From JABWBJ01 sp035646395 (GTDB lineage: Bacteria; Gemmatimonadota; Gemmatimonadetes; Gemmatimonadales; Gemmatimonadaceae), in the NCBI GenBank assembly GCA_035646395.1, contig DASRPK010000119.1:1-35106 (forward strand): a stretch of DNA of 35,106 nucleotides, written 5' to 3'. The notes beneath the pieces were generated by a model. The model saw nothing but the letters and a program-made list of their open reading frames with translations. It was not told the DNA's origin and did not search any database. Within the stretch, counting starts at the first letter, position 1, and each line of letters starts with the position of its first letter. Shown here in pieces: positions 15,917 through 23,464 of this stretch. The position numbers were made by a program, and so were the translations under genes.

Positions 15917-17335
15917 ATGAAACACAGCCTACTTGCCATAGCGCTCCTCCTGGTCGGGAGCACGACAACGAACGCGCAGCAAACCAAGTGGGATTCGGTC
16001 GCGCGCAGCCTGTTCAAGGAGCTGGTCGAGATCAACACGACCCAGAGTGCGGGGAGCACGCTCGCCGCCGCCCAGGCCATGGCGACTCGGCTCAAGGCGT
16101 TTGGATTCCCGGACTCCGACGTTGTCGTCCTCGAGAATGCACCGAAAAAAGGCAACCTCATCGCTCGGCTCCGCGGCAGGAGCACCGGGAAGAAGGCGAT
16201 CCTGCTGCTGTCTCACATCGATGTGGTTGAAGCAAAGGCCGAGGACTGGACATTGGCGCCGTTCCAGTTCATCGAGAAAGACGGGACCTTCTTTGGCCGT
16301 GGCGTCGCCGATGACAAGGACGAGGGCGCGATTCACCTCGCTGTCATCATGCGCATGCGCGAAGAGAAATACGTCCCCGATCGGGACATCATCGTTGCGC
16401 TGACGGCCGACGAGGAAGGAGGCCCCGCCAACGGCGTGGAGTGGCTGCTCAAGAACCATCGTCCGCTTATCGACGCCGAGTATGCCTTCAATGAAGGTGG
16501 CGGCGGACGCGTTCGTGGCCCCAACATCACGGACACGGTGAAGGTCTCGCACGACGTGCAGGCAAGCGAAAAGAAGTTCCTCAACTTCCGTTTCGAGGTG
16601 ACGAATCCGGGGGGCCACAGCTCGGTACCGCGTCCGGATAATGCCATCACACAGCTCGCGGTCGCCCTGACCAAGATCAACCCGGCGATCATGCCGGTTC
16701 GCCTGAATGAGGTGACGCGGGCCTACTTCACCCGACTGGCCAGTGTCGTGGCGGGCGAAACACCGCGCTTGGCGGCTGCGATGCGCGCCATCGTCGCCAA
16801 CCCTAACGATTCGGCGGCCGCTGCTACGCTTTCGGCTGACCCACGCTATAACTCGCAGCTTCGCACCTCGTGCGTAGCGACCATGCTCGAGGGAGGACAT
16901 GCCACCAACGCCCTGCCGCAACGCGCCCGCGCCAACGTCAACTGCCGCATCCTGCCTGACGAGACGCCCGAGCAGGTGCGCGGTATCCTCGAGCGCGTGG
17001 TCGGCGACACCGGCGTGAAGATCACGGCCCAGGGGAACCCCACAAACTCGCCGCCGTCGCCGCTGACACCGGCACTGATGAGCGAAATCGAGCGCGTGAC
17101 AAAGGAGATGTGGCCCGGCGTGCCGGTCATTCCCACCATGAGCACGGGCGCCACTGACGGGCTTTTCCTGCGGAACGCGGGGATTCCGGTGTACGGCGTG
17201 TCCGGGCTTTTCTATCCCGAGACGTTTGCCCACGGAATGAACGAGCGCATTCCGGTGCGGGCATTCTATCAGGGTCTCGAGTTCATGTACCGACTGGTGA
17301 AGGGAGTAACGGGAGCGCCAAGGCCTATCAGCTGA
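15917..17335 (+). CDS. Exported M20 family dizinc peptidase
   Basis: A 472-residue dizinc hydrolase of the M20/M25/M40 group (carboxypeptidase or dipeptidase type). A signal peptide (residues 1-20, cut after TTTNA) places it outside the cytoplasm. Metal and catalytic residues are present: H100-x-D102 (LLLSHIDVV), D132 (GRGVADDKDEG), catalytic E166 and ligand E167 (TADEEGG), E193 (FNEGGGG), and the late histidine in TFAHGMNERIPV. A dimerisation domain (GHSSVPRPDN region) lies between. It probably degrades peptides for uptake. Palindrome copy D begins 6 bases after the stop. Confidence 0.92.
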   Translation: MKHSLLAIALLLVGSTTTNAQQTKWDSVARSLFKELVEINTTQSAGSTLAAAQAMATRLKAFGFPDSDVVVLENAPKKGNLIARLRGRSTGKKAILLLSHIDVVEAKAEDWTLAPFQFIEKDGTFFGRGVADDKDEGAIHLAVIMRMREEKYVPDRDIIVALTADEEGGPANGVEWLLKNHRPLIDAEYAFNEGGGGRVRGPNITDTVKVSHDVQASEKKFLNFRFEVTNPGGHSSVPRPDNAITQLAVALTKINPAIMPVRLNEVTRAYFTRLASVVAGETPRLAAAMRAIVANPNDSAAAATLSADPRYNSQLRTSCVATMLEGGHATNALPQRARANVNCRILPDETPEQVRGILERVVGDTGVKITAQGNPTNSPPSPLTPALMSEIERVTKEMWPGVPVIPTMSTGATDGLFLRNAGIPVYGVSGLFYPETFAHGMNERIPVRAFYQGLEFMYRLVKGVTGAPRPIS

Positions 17336-17341
17336 TACGAC

Positions 17342-17489
17342 GAGGAAGCAGGAAGCGACAAGCAGGGTCGGAACGAAACGGTTGCAATCATGAGGCTCGT
17401 CAGGCGCATCGTCGCCTGACGACCCTCAGTCATCCCCTGCTTCCTGCTTCCTGCTTCCTGCTTCCTGCTTCCTGCTTCCTGCTTCCTGC
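17342..17489 (+). repeat. Heptamer-armed palindrome, copy D
   Basis: The left arm is short (17343-17366), the box is at 17370-17389 and the hairpin spans 17391-17428: two 16-base arms with one mismatch and a CATCGT loop. The right arm has seven perfect CTGCTTC units (17437-17485). The stem sequence differs almost completely from copies A and B, yet pairing is kept. It separates the M20 gene from the sigma-factor cassette and can form a strong terminator-like stem. Confidence 0.9.
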
Positions 17490-17503
17490 ATCTCGCCTGT
17501 CAT

Positions 17504-18070
17504 ATGGAATCGCCGGCGCTGCCACTCATCGGCATTCCTGAACCCACTGCAGCGCCAATTACGGCGCCGGCTGATCTCCGCGCGGCGCTCGAACGGCACC
17601 ATGCCGAATCACTGGGCTGGGCCATGGCCTGCTGTGCGTTCGATCGAGCTGAGGCTGGTGACGTGCTACAAGACGCATATCTCAAGGTGCTGGATGGGCG
17701 GGCAGTTTTTCGCGGCGAGTCGTCGTTTCGCACGTGGCTGTTTGGCGTGGTCCGACGAACGGCCGGCGAACATCGCCGCAATGTGTTTCGCCGGCTTACG
17801 GCGATCTGGCGCCTGGAACCTCGCGACGTCGTCGCTGACGCGACGGATCCGGATGCGGCTATCGATGGCCGAGCGCTTGCAGCCCGACTGCGCGCCGCGT
17901 TGGGCCGCTTACCCGCCAGGCAACGCGAGGTCCTGCATCTCGTTTTCCAGGAAGACATGACGGTCGAAGGCGCGGCTGACGTCATGGGAGTATCCGTTGG
18001 GAGCGCGCGCACGCACTACGCGCGTGGCAAGGCGCGACTTCGCGCGCTGCTGCAGGAGTCCGATCGATGA
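17504..18070 (+). CDS. ECF-family RNA polymerase sigma factor
   Basis: A 188-residue sigma-70 family factor with only regions 2 and 4. Region 2 covers about residues 28-95 (RAEAGDVLQDAYLKVLDGR, SSFRTWLFGVVRRTAGEHRR) and region 4 about 130-183 (LGRLPARQREVLHLVFQEDMTVEGAADVMGVSVGSARTHYARGKARL). It redirects RNA polymerase to a small regulon, held inactive by a partner protein. Its stop overlaps the start of the next gene (ATGA), so the two are translationally coupled. The 28-residue N-terminal extension is Pro/Ala-rich. No ribosome site is visible, since the leader is the end of palindrome copy D. Confidence 0.93.
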   Translation: MESPALPLIGIPEPTAAPITAPADLRAALERHHAESLGWAMACCAFDRAEAGDVLQDAYLKVLDGRAVFRGESSFRTWLFGVVRRTAGEHRRNVFRRLTAIWRLEPRDVVADATDPDAAIDGRALAARLRAALGRLPARQREVLHLVFQEDMTVEGAADVMGVSVGSARTHYARGKARLRALLQESDR

Positions 18071-18480
18071 GTGCCAACGAGGATCGTGACCTGAAGGACG
18101 CCTTCGAAGCGTTAGGCAGCAGCGTGCAGATGACTGAACCATCGTTCGACCAGATGACCTCGCGCGAAACGCTAGACGCGGCGAGGTGGCGGCAACGACG
18201 TCATCGGGCTGCGCTCCTAGCTGTTGCTGTCGCGGTTCCCGCATTTTTGGCCCTTCGCGCCAAGTCGGACCGCGCGCTGGACTACGAACGATTCACGGCG
18301 CTCACTGGAATCGACCTCAATGAAGTGACGTGGGAAGCGCCAAGTGACTTTCTCCTCGACTTCCCCGGACGTGAGCTGCTGCGCCGCGTTCCGATCATCG
18401 AAATACAGGCACCGGCCATCATTCGTGACACCGTCCGTCCGCCGGACTCAAACGACACCAAACAGAGATCCCGCTCATGA
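18067..18480 (+). CDS. Putative single-pass anti-sigma factor
   Basis: A 137-residue protein with no family I recognise. An acidic N-terminal ~40 residues is followed by a basic stretch (RWRQRRHR), one membrane segment (about 47-64) and a ~70-residue outer part. This topology, and overlaps with the sigma gene upstream (18067-18070) and the sensor gene downstream (18477-18480), make it the likely membrane anti-sigma factor, as CnrY is for CnrH. No zinc-binding HxxxCxxC anti-sigma motif is present. The codons for EALGS contain a CGTTAGGC octamer. The anti-sigma role is inferred from position and topology. Confidence 0.68.
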   Translation: MSANEDRDLKDAFEALGSSVQMTEPSFDQMTSRETLDAARWRQRRHRAALLAVAVAVPAFLALRAKSDRALDYERFTALTGIDLNEVTWEAPSDFLLDFPGRELLRRVPIIEIQAPAIIRDTVRPPDSNDTKQRSRS

Positions 18481-19259
18481 CCACGTTTTGTCGCAGTTGG
18501 CAGGCAAGCTTGCTCGCTGGACTCGCCAGCACTGTGCTTGCGAGCGCAGCGCTTGCTCAGAGCGCCATCATCACAGGGACCGTGGAGTCTACATACGGCC
18601 AAGCGCTTAAGGCGGCCAACGTCCGGATCACCGATCTGAATATTTCAGTCGGAACCGGAGAAGATGGCACCTATCGTATCGTCGTTCCGCCGGAGCGCAT
18701 TCGCGGTCAGTCGGTCAGACTGGAGGTCCGCGCGATAGGGTTCAAGCCGCAGGCGAAGTTTGTCCAAATCACCACTGGCCAACATGACCACGACTTCACG
18801 CTCGAATTTGATGGTCGCGCATCGGAAGTCGTCGTCTACAATGCCCGGGCTGATACCGCTCGGACAAAACAACTGGCGTTCACAGTCGACAAGTCCGGCA
18901 ACGTTACTCCGGCGACCAGCGACTTCTCGCAACATCTCTATCCGCCCGAACTGATCATGCAGAACCAGGGGCGGCTCAGAATTACCGAGTCACAACGCGA
19001 AGCGATCCTGCAGGAGATCTACAAGGTCCAGGCGACCGCCGCCCAGGTGCAATGGCGCGTCTCGGACGAGTCGGAAAAACTCAATCAGCTGCTCGGACGC
19101 GAGAACGTTCAGGAGTCTGAAGTCCTGGCTCAGGCAGATCGCATGATGACGTGGGAGATCGCGGTGAAGCGCGCCCAGCTCACGATGCTGATCCGGATCC
19201 GAAACCTCCTGACCCCCGAACAGAAATCGATGCTCAGGGACCTGCGACGCCGGGAATAG
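18477..19259 (+). CDS. CarboxypepD-regulatory domain fused to CpxP/Spy-like sensor
   Basis: A 260-residue periplasmic protein (signal peptide 1-27, cut at SAALAQ). Residues about 30-110 form a carboxypeptidase-regulatory-like beta-sandwich (GTVESTYGQALKAANVRITD ... TGEDGTYRIVVP), ending in H-D-H-D. Residues about 150-258 are an all-helical domain like CpxP/Spy/CnrX proteins, with two LTxxQ-type motifs: R-I-T-E-S-Q near 168-173 and L-T-P-E-Q at 245-249. Such proteins sense metal or misfolded protein and control an anti-sigma factor or kinase. Third gene of the coupled sigma cassette; a perfect terminator follows 21 bases later. Sensing role is inferred. Confidence 0.72.
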   Translation: MTTFCRSWQASLLAGLASTVLASAALAQSAIITGTVESTYGQALKAANVRITDLNISVGTGEDGTYRIVVPPERIRGQSVRLEVRAIGFKPQAKFVQITTGQHDHDFTLEFDGRASEVVVYNARADTARTKQLAFTVDKSGNVTPATSDFSQHLYPPELIMQNQGRLRITESQREAILQEIYKVQATAAQVQWRVSDESEKLNQLLGRENVQESEVLAQADRMMTWEIAVKRAQLTMLIRIRNLLTPEQKSMLRDLRRRE

Positions 19260-19280
19260 AACTCGTCAGGCAGAAAAACA

Positions 19281-19308
19281 AAACGACCCGCGTCACCGCG
19301 GGTCGTTT
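19281..19308. terminator. Perfect 12-bp stem terminator between convergent genes
   Basis: A 12-base perfect stem (AAACGACCCGCG) with a TCAC loop, flanked by A-rich and T-containing ends. It sits between the sensor gene (plus) and the lipoprotein gene (minus) and can serve both strands. Confidence 0.88.
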
Positions 19309-19326
19309 GCTTACCGCAGATCGGCC

Positions 19327-19779
19327 TCAGGGTATGCGCGTTGCACGCACCCGCCCGCGGACGACGGAATCGCCACCAGCCATCGCATATTGCGACACGA
19401 AGGTGCCAACCAGCATCCCGCCTTCCAGACGGCTCACCGCATGCGTCGTGACATCGATGTTCGCCGGCGTAGTGGTCTTATACGGACCGGCGTCGAGTTC
19501 CAAGCTGTCTCCCCCAACGGCGGCGCGCACCGGAATCGGCTCGCGTCCCGCGGGCGTCAAAGTCCAGCTCGAGCCGTCCGCCGTCGCATTCATCTCGTAC
19601 GTGCCGAGAACGCTGTCGCTCATGTCACTGAGCAACTGGACTGACCAGCGTCCCGCGAAGTCGGCAAACGTAAGTGACGGCGCCGTCGCCAATGCCGGAC
19701 TGTCTGCAACCACATTATCGTCTGCGCGACCGCAGGCCAGGAGCGTCAGCGCGGACAGGATCATGAACGCTTTACGCAT
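19327..19779 (-). CDS. Small lipoprotein of unknown function
   Basis: A 150-residue lipoprotein: MRKAFMILSALTLLACG with a lipobox (T-L-L-A-C, Cys16). The body is a predicted beta-rich fold (FAGRWSVQLLSDMSDSVLGTYEMNA, LEGGMLVGTFVSQYA) of lipocalin-like or transcription-unrelated type, with GRW at its first strand. A strong ribosome site (GGGAGG, 6 bases before ATG) fixes the start. No family can be named. A CGTTAGGC octamer lies upstream in the 136-base gap that separates it from the DUF998 gene. Confidence 0.75.
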   Translation of the reverse strand: MRKAFMILSALTLLACGRADDNVVADSPALATAPSLTFADFAGRWSVQLLSDMSDSVLGTYEMNATADGSSWTLTPAGREPIPVRAAVGGDSLELDAGPYKTTTPANIDVTTHAVSRLEGGMLVGTFVSQYAMAGGDSVVRGRVRATRIP

Positions 19780-19915
19780 GAGATGCCTCCCCTTCCAGAG
19801 AATCGAATCTCGAGAGGCTAACGTACGGGTTTGGCTCAGGCGCTGCTAATGAGATCGCCGCCAGAAACGTTAGGCAGTACCGCAGGCAGCCACGACCATA
19901 CAGGCGTGATGTGCG

Positions 19916-20551
19916 TCACCCTCTGCGCATAACTCGGTGCAGCATCACGCCCCCCTGAATGCCGCACCAGATCGTGAGTGGATAAAACGCGACTCGTTCC
20001 ATGCCCCCGAGCCCTATCCCGAGATCTATCAGGAAAAGGAACAGGATCGTTCCCACGACTCCCGCAAGACCGAGCAGCAGCGACACCACTGCCGGTCCGC
20101 GACTATCACGCCATGCAGCGATGCCTGCCAACGCCATTCCCGGATTCCCAAGCGCGAGGATGGTGCCGGCACCGATTACATGCCCGAGGGGTCCTGTGTC
20201 CGATGGGAAGAGTCCTACCATGAAATGACCCGGCGCGGTGAGCGCGATCATCACCAACGCCAAACTCATGAGCCGATTCACCGGCCAGAGTGAACGCGTC
20301 AACACGGCACCTGCGGGAATAAGAAGACCGTTCAGGATAATCGACGCGTTCATCAGCGCATGCCACGGTGAGCAGGCGATCTCGATTCCCGGTGCGCGAT
20401 GGAGCGGTCCGCACGTCACGCGCGCCAGGTCGCTGATCATGTTGTGCGCGAGACTGAAGGGCGTGGTCCACGCCGACTGCACGACACCCTGCATGACGAG
20501 GAACTGCAGCGCCAGAAGCCAGGCGATTGCGCCGAGTGTTTCCCGTTTCAC
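19916..20551 (-). CDS. DUF998-like integral membrane protein
   Basis: A 211-residue membrane protein with about six hydrophobic segments, similar to DUF998 proteins: SLAHNMISDLARVTCGP, CSPWHALMNASIILNGLLIPAG, HFMVGLFPSDTGPLGHVIGAGT. Function of the family is unknown. GTG 20551 is chosen because protein-like sequence begins there and it overlaps the EamA stop (GTGA), implying coupling; the frame extends upstream to 20908 only as a shadow of the EamA gene. Confidence 0.78.
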   Translation of the reverse strand: MKRETLGAIAWLLALQFLVMQGVVQSAWTTPFSLAHNMISDLARVTCGPLHRAPGIEIACSPWHALMNASIILNGLLIPAGAVLTRSLWPVNRLMSLALVMIALTAPGHFMVGLFPSDTGPLGHVIGAGTILALGNPGMALAGIAAWRDSRGPAVVSLLLGLAGVVGTILFLFLIDLGIGLGGMERVAFYPLTIWCGIQGGVMLHRVMRRG

Positions 20552-21408
20552 AGCGCGGCCGCCAGAAGGCAACCCGACGTAATGAGCGCCGAGCCAACGA
20601 TCCGCGGCGGCGTGAGGTGTTCGTGCAGCAGTCGCCAGCCGAGGAAGACCCCCATGGGAATACTCAACTGCCGCACCGCGAGCACTTGCGTTGCCATTTC
20701 GTTGCGGAGCGCAATGAGCACGAGCATGTACGCGCCCGCGTTGAGCAGACCAATCATCACGATCGACACGGGATGCTTCCGCAGCTGTTCGCGCACTTCT
20801 GCCCTGGATGTTCGCGCCAGCATGAGCGAGAACCAGATCGCCAGCAGCAGCGTGTAGCCGTAGAAGTAGAGGACCATGTCGAGATGGCCGACGGAATACT
20901 TGTCCCACACCGTGTACGCGGCGGTCGCGGCCGCCGCCAGCAACGCGTACCCGATGAACCGTTCCCGCAGGTGGCGTCCCATTTCACCTAACGACGATCG
21001 AGTGAACGCCCTGAGGGGGAGGAAAACGATCCCGCCGACGATCAACGCCAGGGCCAGCCATCCGGTCGCGTCGAGCCGTTCATCAAAAACGAGGAAGCCA
21101 AGCAGCGGCAGGAAGAGAAAGACACCACCACGGGCGACTGGATAGACCAGCGAGAGGTCGGCCCGGCGATATGCCGCCGTGAGTGCCGCATAATTGGCGA
21201 GCGCCAGGATGGCCGCGACGACGATTGCCGGAACGAATTCCCTCAGCGGCAGCGTGCCTGACGAGAGAAAGACGGCTGCGGCAAGCGGGAGGAGAAGGAG
21301 ACCTTCGGCGACCTTGCTGAGCGCCACGACCGTGCTATTTCCGCCGGCGCGGCGCAGCAGGAAATTCCAGATGGCATGAAGCGCAGCCGACAGGATGACC
21401 GCGCCCAT
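20548..21408 (-). CDS. EamA/DMT family transporter
   Basis: A 286-residue inner-membrane transporter of the drug/metabolite superfamily, with ten predicted helices in two EamA repeats (about 1-130 and 150-286). Family features are the internal proline/glycine pattern (ALTAAYRRADLSLVYPVARGGVFLFLPLLG; second repeat AVRQLSIPMGVFLGWRLLHEHLT). The substrate cannot be predicted. It starts 12 bases after the HNH gene stop and overlaps the DUF998 gene, so the three probably form one operon. Its SSLGE codons carry a TTAGGT variant of the octamer. Confidence 0.88.
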   Translation of the reverse strand: MGAVILSAALHAIWNFLLRRAGGNSTVVALSKVAEGLLLLPLAAAVFLSSGTLPLREFVPAIVVAAILALANYAALTAAYRRADLSLVYPVARGGVFLFLPLLGFLVFDERLDATGWLALALIVGGIVFLPLRAFTRSSLGEMGRHLRERFIGYALLAAAATAAYTVWDKYSVGHLDMVLYFYGYTLLLAIWFSLMLARTSRAEVREQLRKHPVSIVMIGLLNAGAYMLVLIALRNEMATQVLAVRQLSIPMGVFLGWRLLHEHLTPPRIVGSALITSGCLLAAAL

Positions 21409-21420
21409 TCGCCCTCGCGA

Positions 21421-21924
21421 TCAGGCTGGATGGTACGGCGATTCCTCGCGATACGGCGAATCGTCATCGTCCGCGGAGCGTCCATATTTCTTCCGCGGCG
21501 CCTTGGGCGCTGCTTCCTCGGCAGGCAGGGGCGGCAGGTCTCCGACCATGTGCCGGAGGATGTCCTTGATGCCTTCGCTCAGGTGATCGCCGTAGCGGAA
21601 GAGTCGTTCGGCGCGTGAGCGCTGTGCGAGCAGGAAAACGAGGAACGGCTTGTCAGCCTTGGCCGTGTTGCAGCGCTTGCAGGCGAGAACGAGGTTGTCG
21701 CGACGGTCGTACGCCGACTGGCCCTTGCGCGGCGTGACGTGATCCAGCGTCAGCGATCGTGGGGTCGACTTCACGCCGCAATACGCGCAGATGGGACCAT
21801 GGCTTTTCAGCAGCCAGTCTCGCGTTTCGCTGTATGCGACGCGGCTCGTGGGCTGGGAGGTGTGCTGCGGTTCGACGCGCTTGGGCCTGCTTTTACGGCG
21901 ACCGCCTCTTCGGGCTGGGGACAT
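21421..21924 (-). CDS. HNH endonuclease domain protein
   Basis: A 167-residue protein with a complete HNH nuclease core: C46-x-x-C49 (ICAYCG), D61-H62 (TLDHVTP), N77 (RDNLVLAC) and C82-x-x-C85-N86. The two Cys pairs bind structural zinc and His62/Asn77 form the metal-dependent nuclease site. A basic N-terminus (RRGGRRKSRPKR) may bind nucleic acid; the C-terminal ~50 residues are charged and probably disordered. The family ranges from restriction-like to repair roles; none can be chosen here. It is first in a run with EamA and DUF998. No ribosome site is seen and palindrome copy E begins 20 bases upstream. Confidence 0.88.
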   Translation of the reverse strand: MSPARRGGRRKSRPKRVEPQHTSQPTSRVAYSETRDWLLKSHGPICAYCGVKSTPRSLTLDHVTPRKGQSAYDRRDNLVLACKRCNTAKADKPFLVFLLAQRSRAERLFRYGDHLSEGIKDILRHMVGDLPPLPAEEAAPKAPRKKYGRSADDDDSPYREESPYHPA

Positions 21925-21943
21925 GGGAGAAATCTACAAACAA

Positions 21944-22111
21944 CAGGAAGCAGGAAGCAGGAAGCAGGGAAGCAGGAAGCGGAAGCAGGAAGCAGGAAAC
22001 AGGAAGCAGGGGATGAACGAAACGGTTGAAAATCCTGAGGGCCCGGTGGCGTCAGCCCCGGGCCCTCATTCCTTCCCTGTCTCCTGCTTCCTGTCTCCTG
22101 CTTCCTGTCTG
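21944..22111 (+). repeat. Heptamer-armed palindrome, copy E
   Basis: The left arm has about nine GGAAGCA-type units (21945-22010), the box is at 22014-22034 and the hairpin at 22036-22068 (TGAGGGCCCGG/CCGGGCCCTCA with an inner GGC/GCC and GTCA loop). The right arm has CTGTCTC/CTGCTTC units to 22111. It exactly fills the gap between the amidohydrolase stop and the HNH gene, both on the minus strand, while its box keeps the plus orientation. Confidence 0.9.
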
Positions 22112-23464
22112 CTATTTTCCCGGTGGCTTCGGCCTCGCCTTGTATCTCTCGTAGAGCTCCGTGTGCCGGTCGTCAAACTTCTGACGCTGGCCCTTCACGA
22201 ACACTTCCTTAATGCTGGTCCGAATGTCGATTGGATCACCCGTCGTCACGATCACGTTGGCGACCTTGCCGACCTCGATCGAACCGTAGTCCTTGTCGAC
22301 CCCGAACATGCGCGCCGGGTTGATCGTGATCGACTTCAGCGCCTCTTCCGCATCGAAGCCATAGGCCATGGCCAGGCCGACCTCGTACGGCAGGTCGCGG
22401 GCGCTACTCGCTCCGCCAGTTGCCCACGCAATCTGCACGCCGGCCTTCTGGAGCACGCCCGGATTCGCGAACACCAGGTCATACGGATCATCGTTCCCCG
22501 GCACGCCGGTGACACCGTCGAGAATGACCGGGATGCGGCGCGCGGCGAGCGTGTCAGCAAACTGCCAGCCTTCGCTCGCGCCGTGAATGATGACCTTCAC
22601 CTTCACGCTGTCCATGAACTTGACCACGTCCCGCATCTGGGCGACGGTGTTGGCGTCGACGATGATCGGCATCTCACCACGCACTGCCGGGACCATGGCT
22701 TCATACCGCAGGTTCCGGTGGAAACCGGCCGGCGGCTTGGCATTGTTCGCGGTGAGCTTGTCGTACACCTCACCGTACGCCTTCGCCTCGGCGAACCAGC
22801 GGTAGATCTGACGGACGTTGTTCTGGTACGCGACCATCGGGTCGACGCCGGCGCCGCCACCACCGCCACCGAACCGACCGCCGCCCCCTCCACCGCGCCG
22901 GCCGCCACCACCGCCGCCCGCGTTAGGCCACGAGAGCTGCAGCGCGACCTTCTCCTTTGCGATCATCTCCTCGTTGGTGTAGCCGGCGAGGTTGATGAGA
23001 CCGGCGAGGCCGGAAAGTACCGAACCACCGCCGACCGTGAGCACCTGCGTGATGCCGTTGGCCCGCGTGACACCGATGTGGTCGGAGCCGACGTTTACCG
23101 CCGTGGTGTGAATGTTCTGCGGGTTGAAGTCGCCGATTTCGCGCGTATCGACCGGACCGGGAACACCACCCATCTCGACCAGGCCCATGTTGGTGCCGGC
23201 GTTGATGAGTCCCGGGTAGACGAACATGCCCGTGGCGTTGATCTCGGTCGCTCCCGCCGGCGCCTGTGCATTCGCACCAACCGCAGTGATGCGGCCGTTC
23301 TGGATGACGACCGTGCCGTTCGGAATCTGCGGACCGGAGACGGGAACGACGGTGCCGCCTCGGATCACGAACGTTCCCTGCGCCTCACTCAGCGCCGGCG
23401 CAATCAGCAAAGCCAGTACGGCCAGCACGCTGTGGCCTGTGGCCTGTGGCTTGTGGCCTCTCAT
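22112..23464 (-). CDS. Exported amidohydrolase-like protein lacking the HxH motif
   Basis: A 450-residue imidazolonepropionase/prolidase-like amidohydrolase-superfamily protein. The N-terminal beta-sandwich (GGTVVPVSGPQIPNGTVVIQNGRITAVG) and C-terminal GSIEVGKVANVIVTTGDP are normal. The barrel strand that should read PGLIDAHxH reads PGLINAGTN (residues 84-92), and the late aspartate is lost (IAWATGGASS), so metal binding is probably gone; IIHGASEG keeps one His. A Gly/Arg-rich insert lies at about 179-205. ATG 23464 overlaps the stop of the upstream gene (ATGA), but its first ~11 residues are read from a TGTGGCC heptamer array; a GTG near residue 13 is an alternative start. Confidence 0.86.
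   Translation of the reverse strand: MRGHKPQATGHSVLAVLALLIAPALSEAQGTFVIRGGTVVPVSGPQIPNGTVVIQNGRITAVGANAQAPAGATEINATGMFVYPGLINAGTNMGLVEMGGVPGPVDTREIGDFNPQNIHTTAVNVGSDHIGVTRANGITQVLTVGGGSVLSGLAGLINLAGYTNEEMIAKEKVALQLSWPNAGGGGGGRRGGGGGGRFGGGGGGAGVDPMVAYQNNVRQIYRWFAEAKAYGEVYDKLTANNAKPPAGFHRNLRYEAMVPAVRGEMPIIVDANTVAQMRDVVKFMDSVKVKVIIHGASEGWQFADTLAARRIPVILDGVTGVPGNDDPYDLVFANPGVLQKAGVQIAWATGGASSARDLPYEVGLAMAYGFDAEEALKSITINPARMFGVDKDYGSIEVGKVANVIVTTGDPIDIRTSIKEVFVKGQRQKFDDRHTELYERYKARPKPPGK
23431..23459. repeat. Heptamer array (TGTGGCC)x4 inside a signal-peptide coding region
   Basis: Units TGTGGCC, TGTGGCC, TGTGGCT and TGTGGCC occupy residues 2-11 of the first amidohydrolase-like protein (RGHKPQATGH). 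The three-gene run keeps its ATGA overlap next to it. Confidence 0.87.

Noticed and set aside
15929..17233. 434-residue open frame opposite the M20 gene
   Set aside because: It is the antisense shadow of a gene with all M20 active-site motifs; a long antisense frame is expected at this GC content.
17437..17489. CRISPR array
   Set aside because: Units are 7 bases without spacers, and no cas gene is present.
21421..21924. HNH gene as part of a prophage or restriction system
   Set aside because: No methylase, terminase or other phage gene is nearby; neighbours are membrane transporters.
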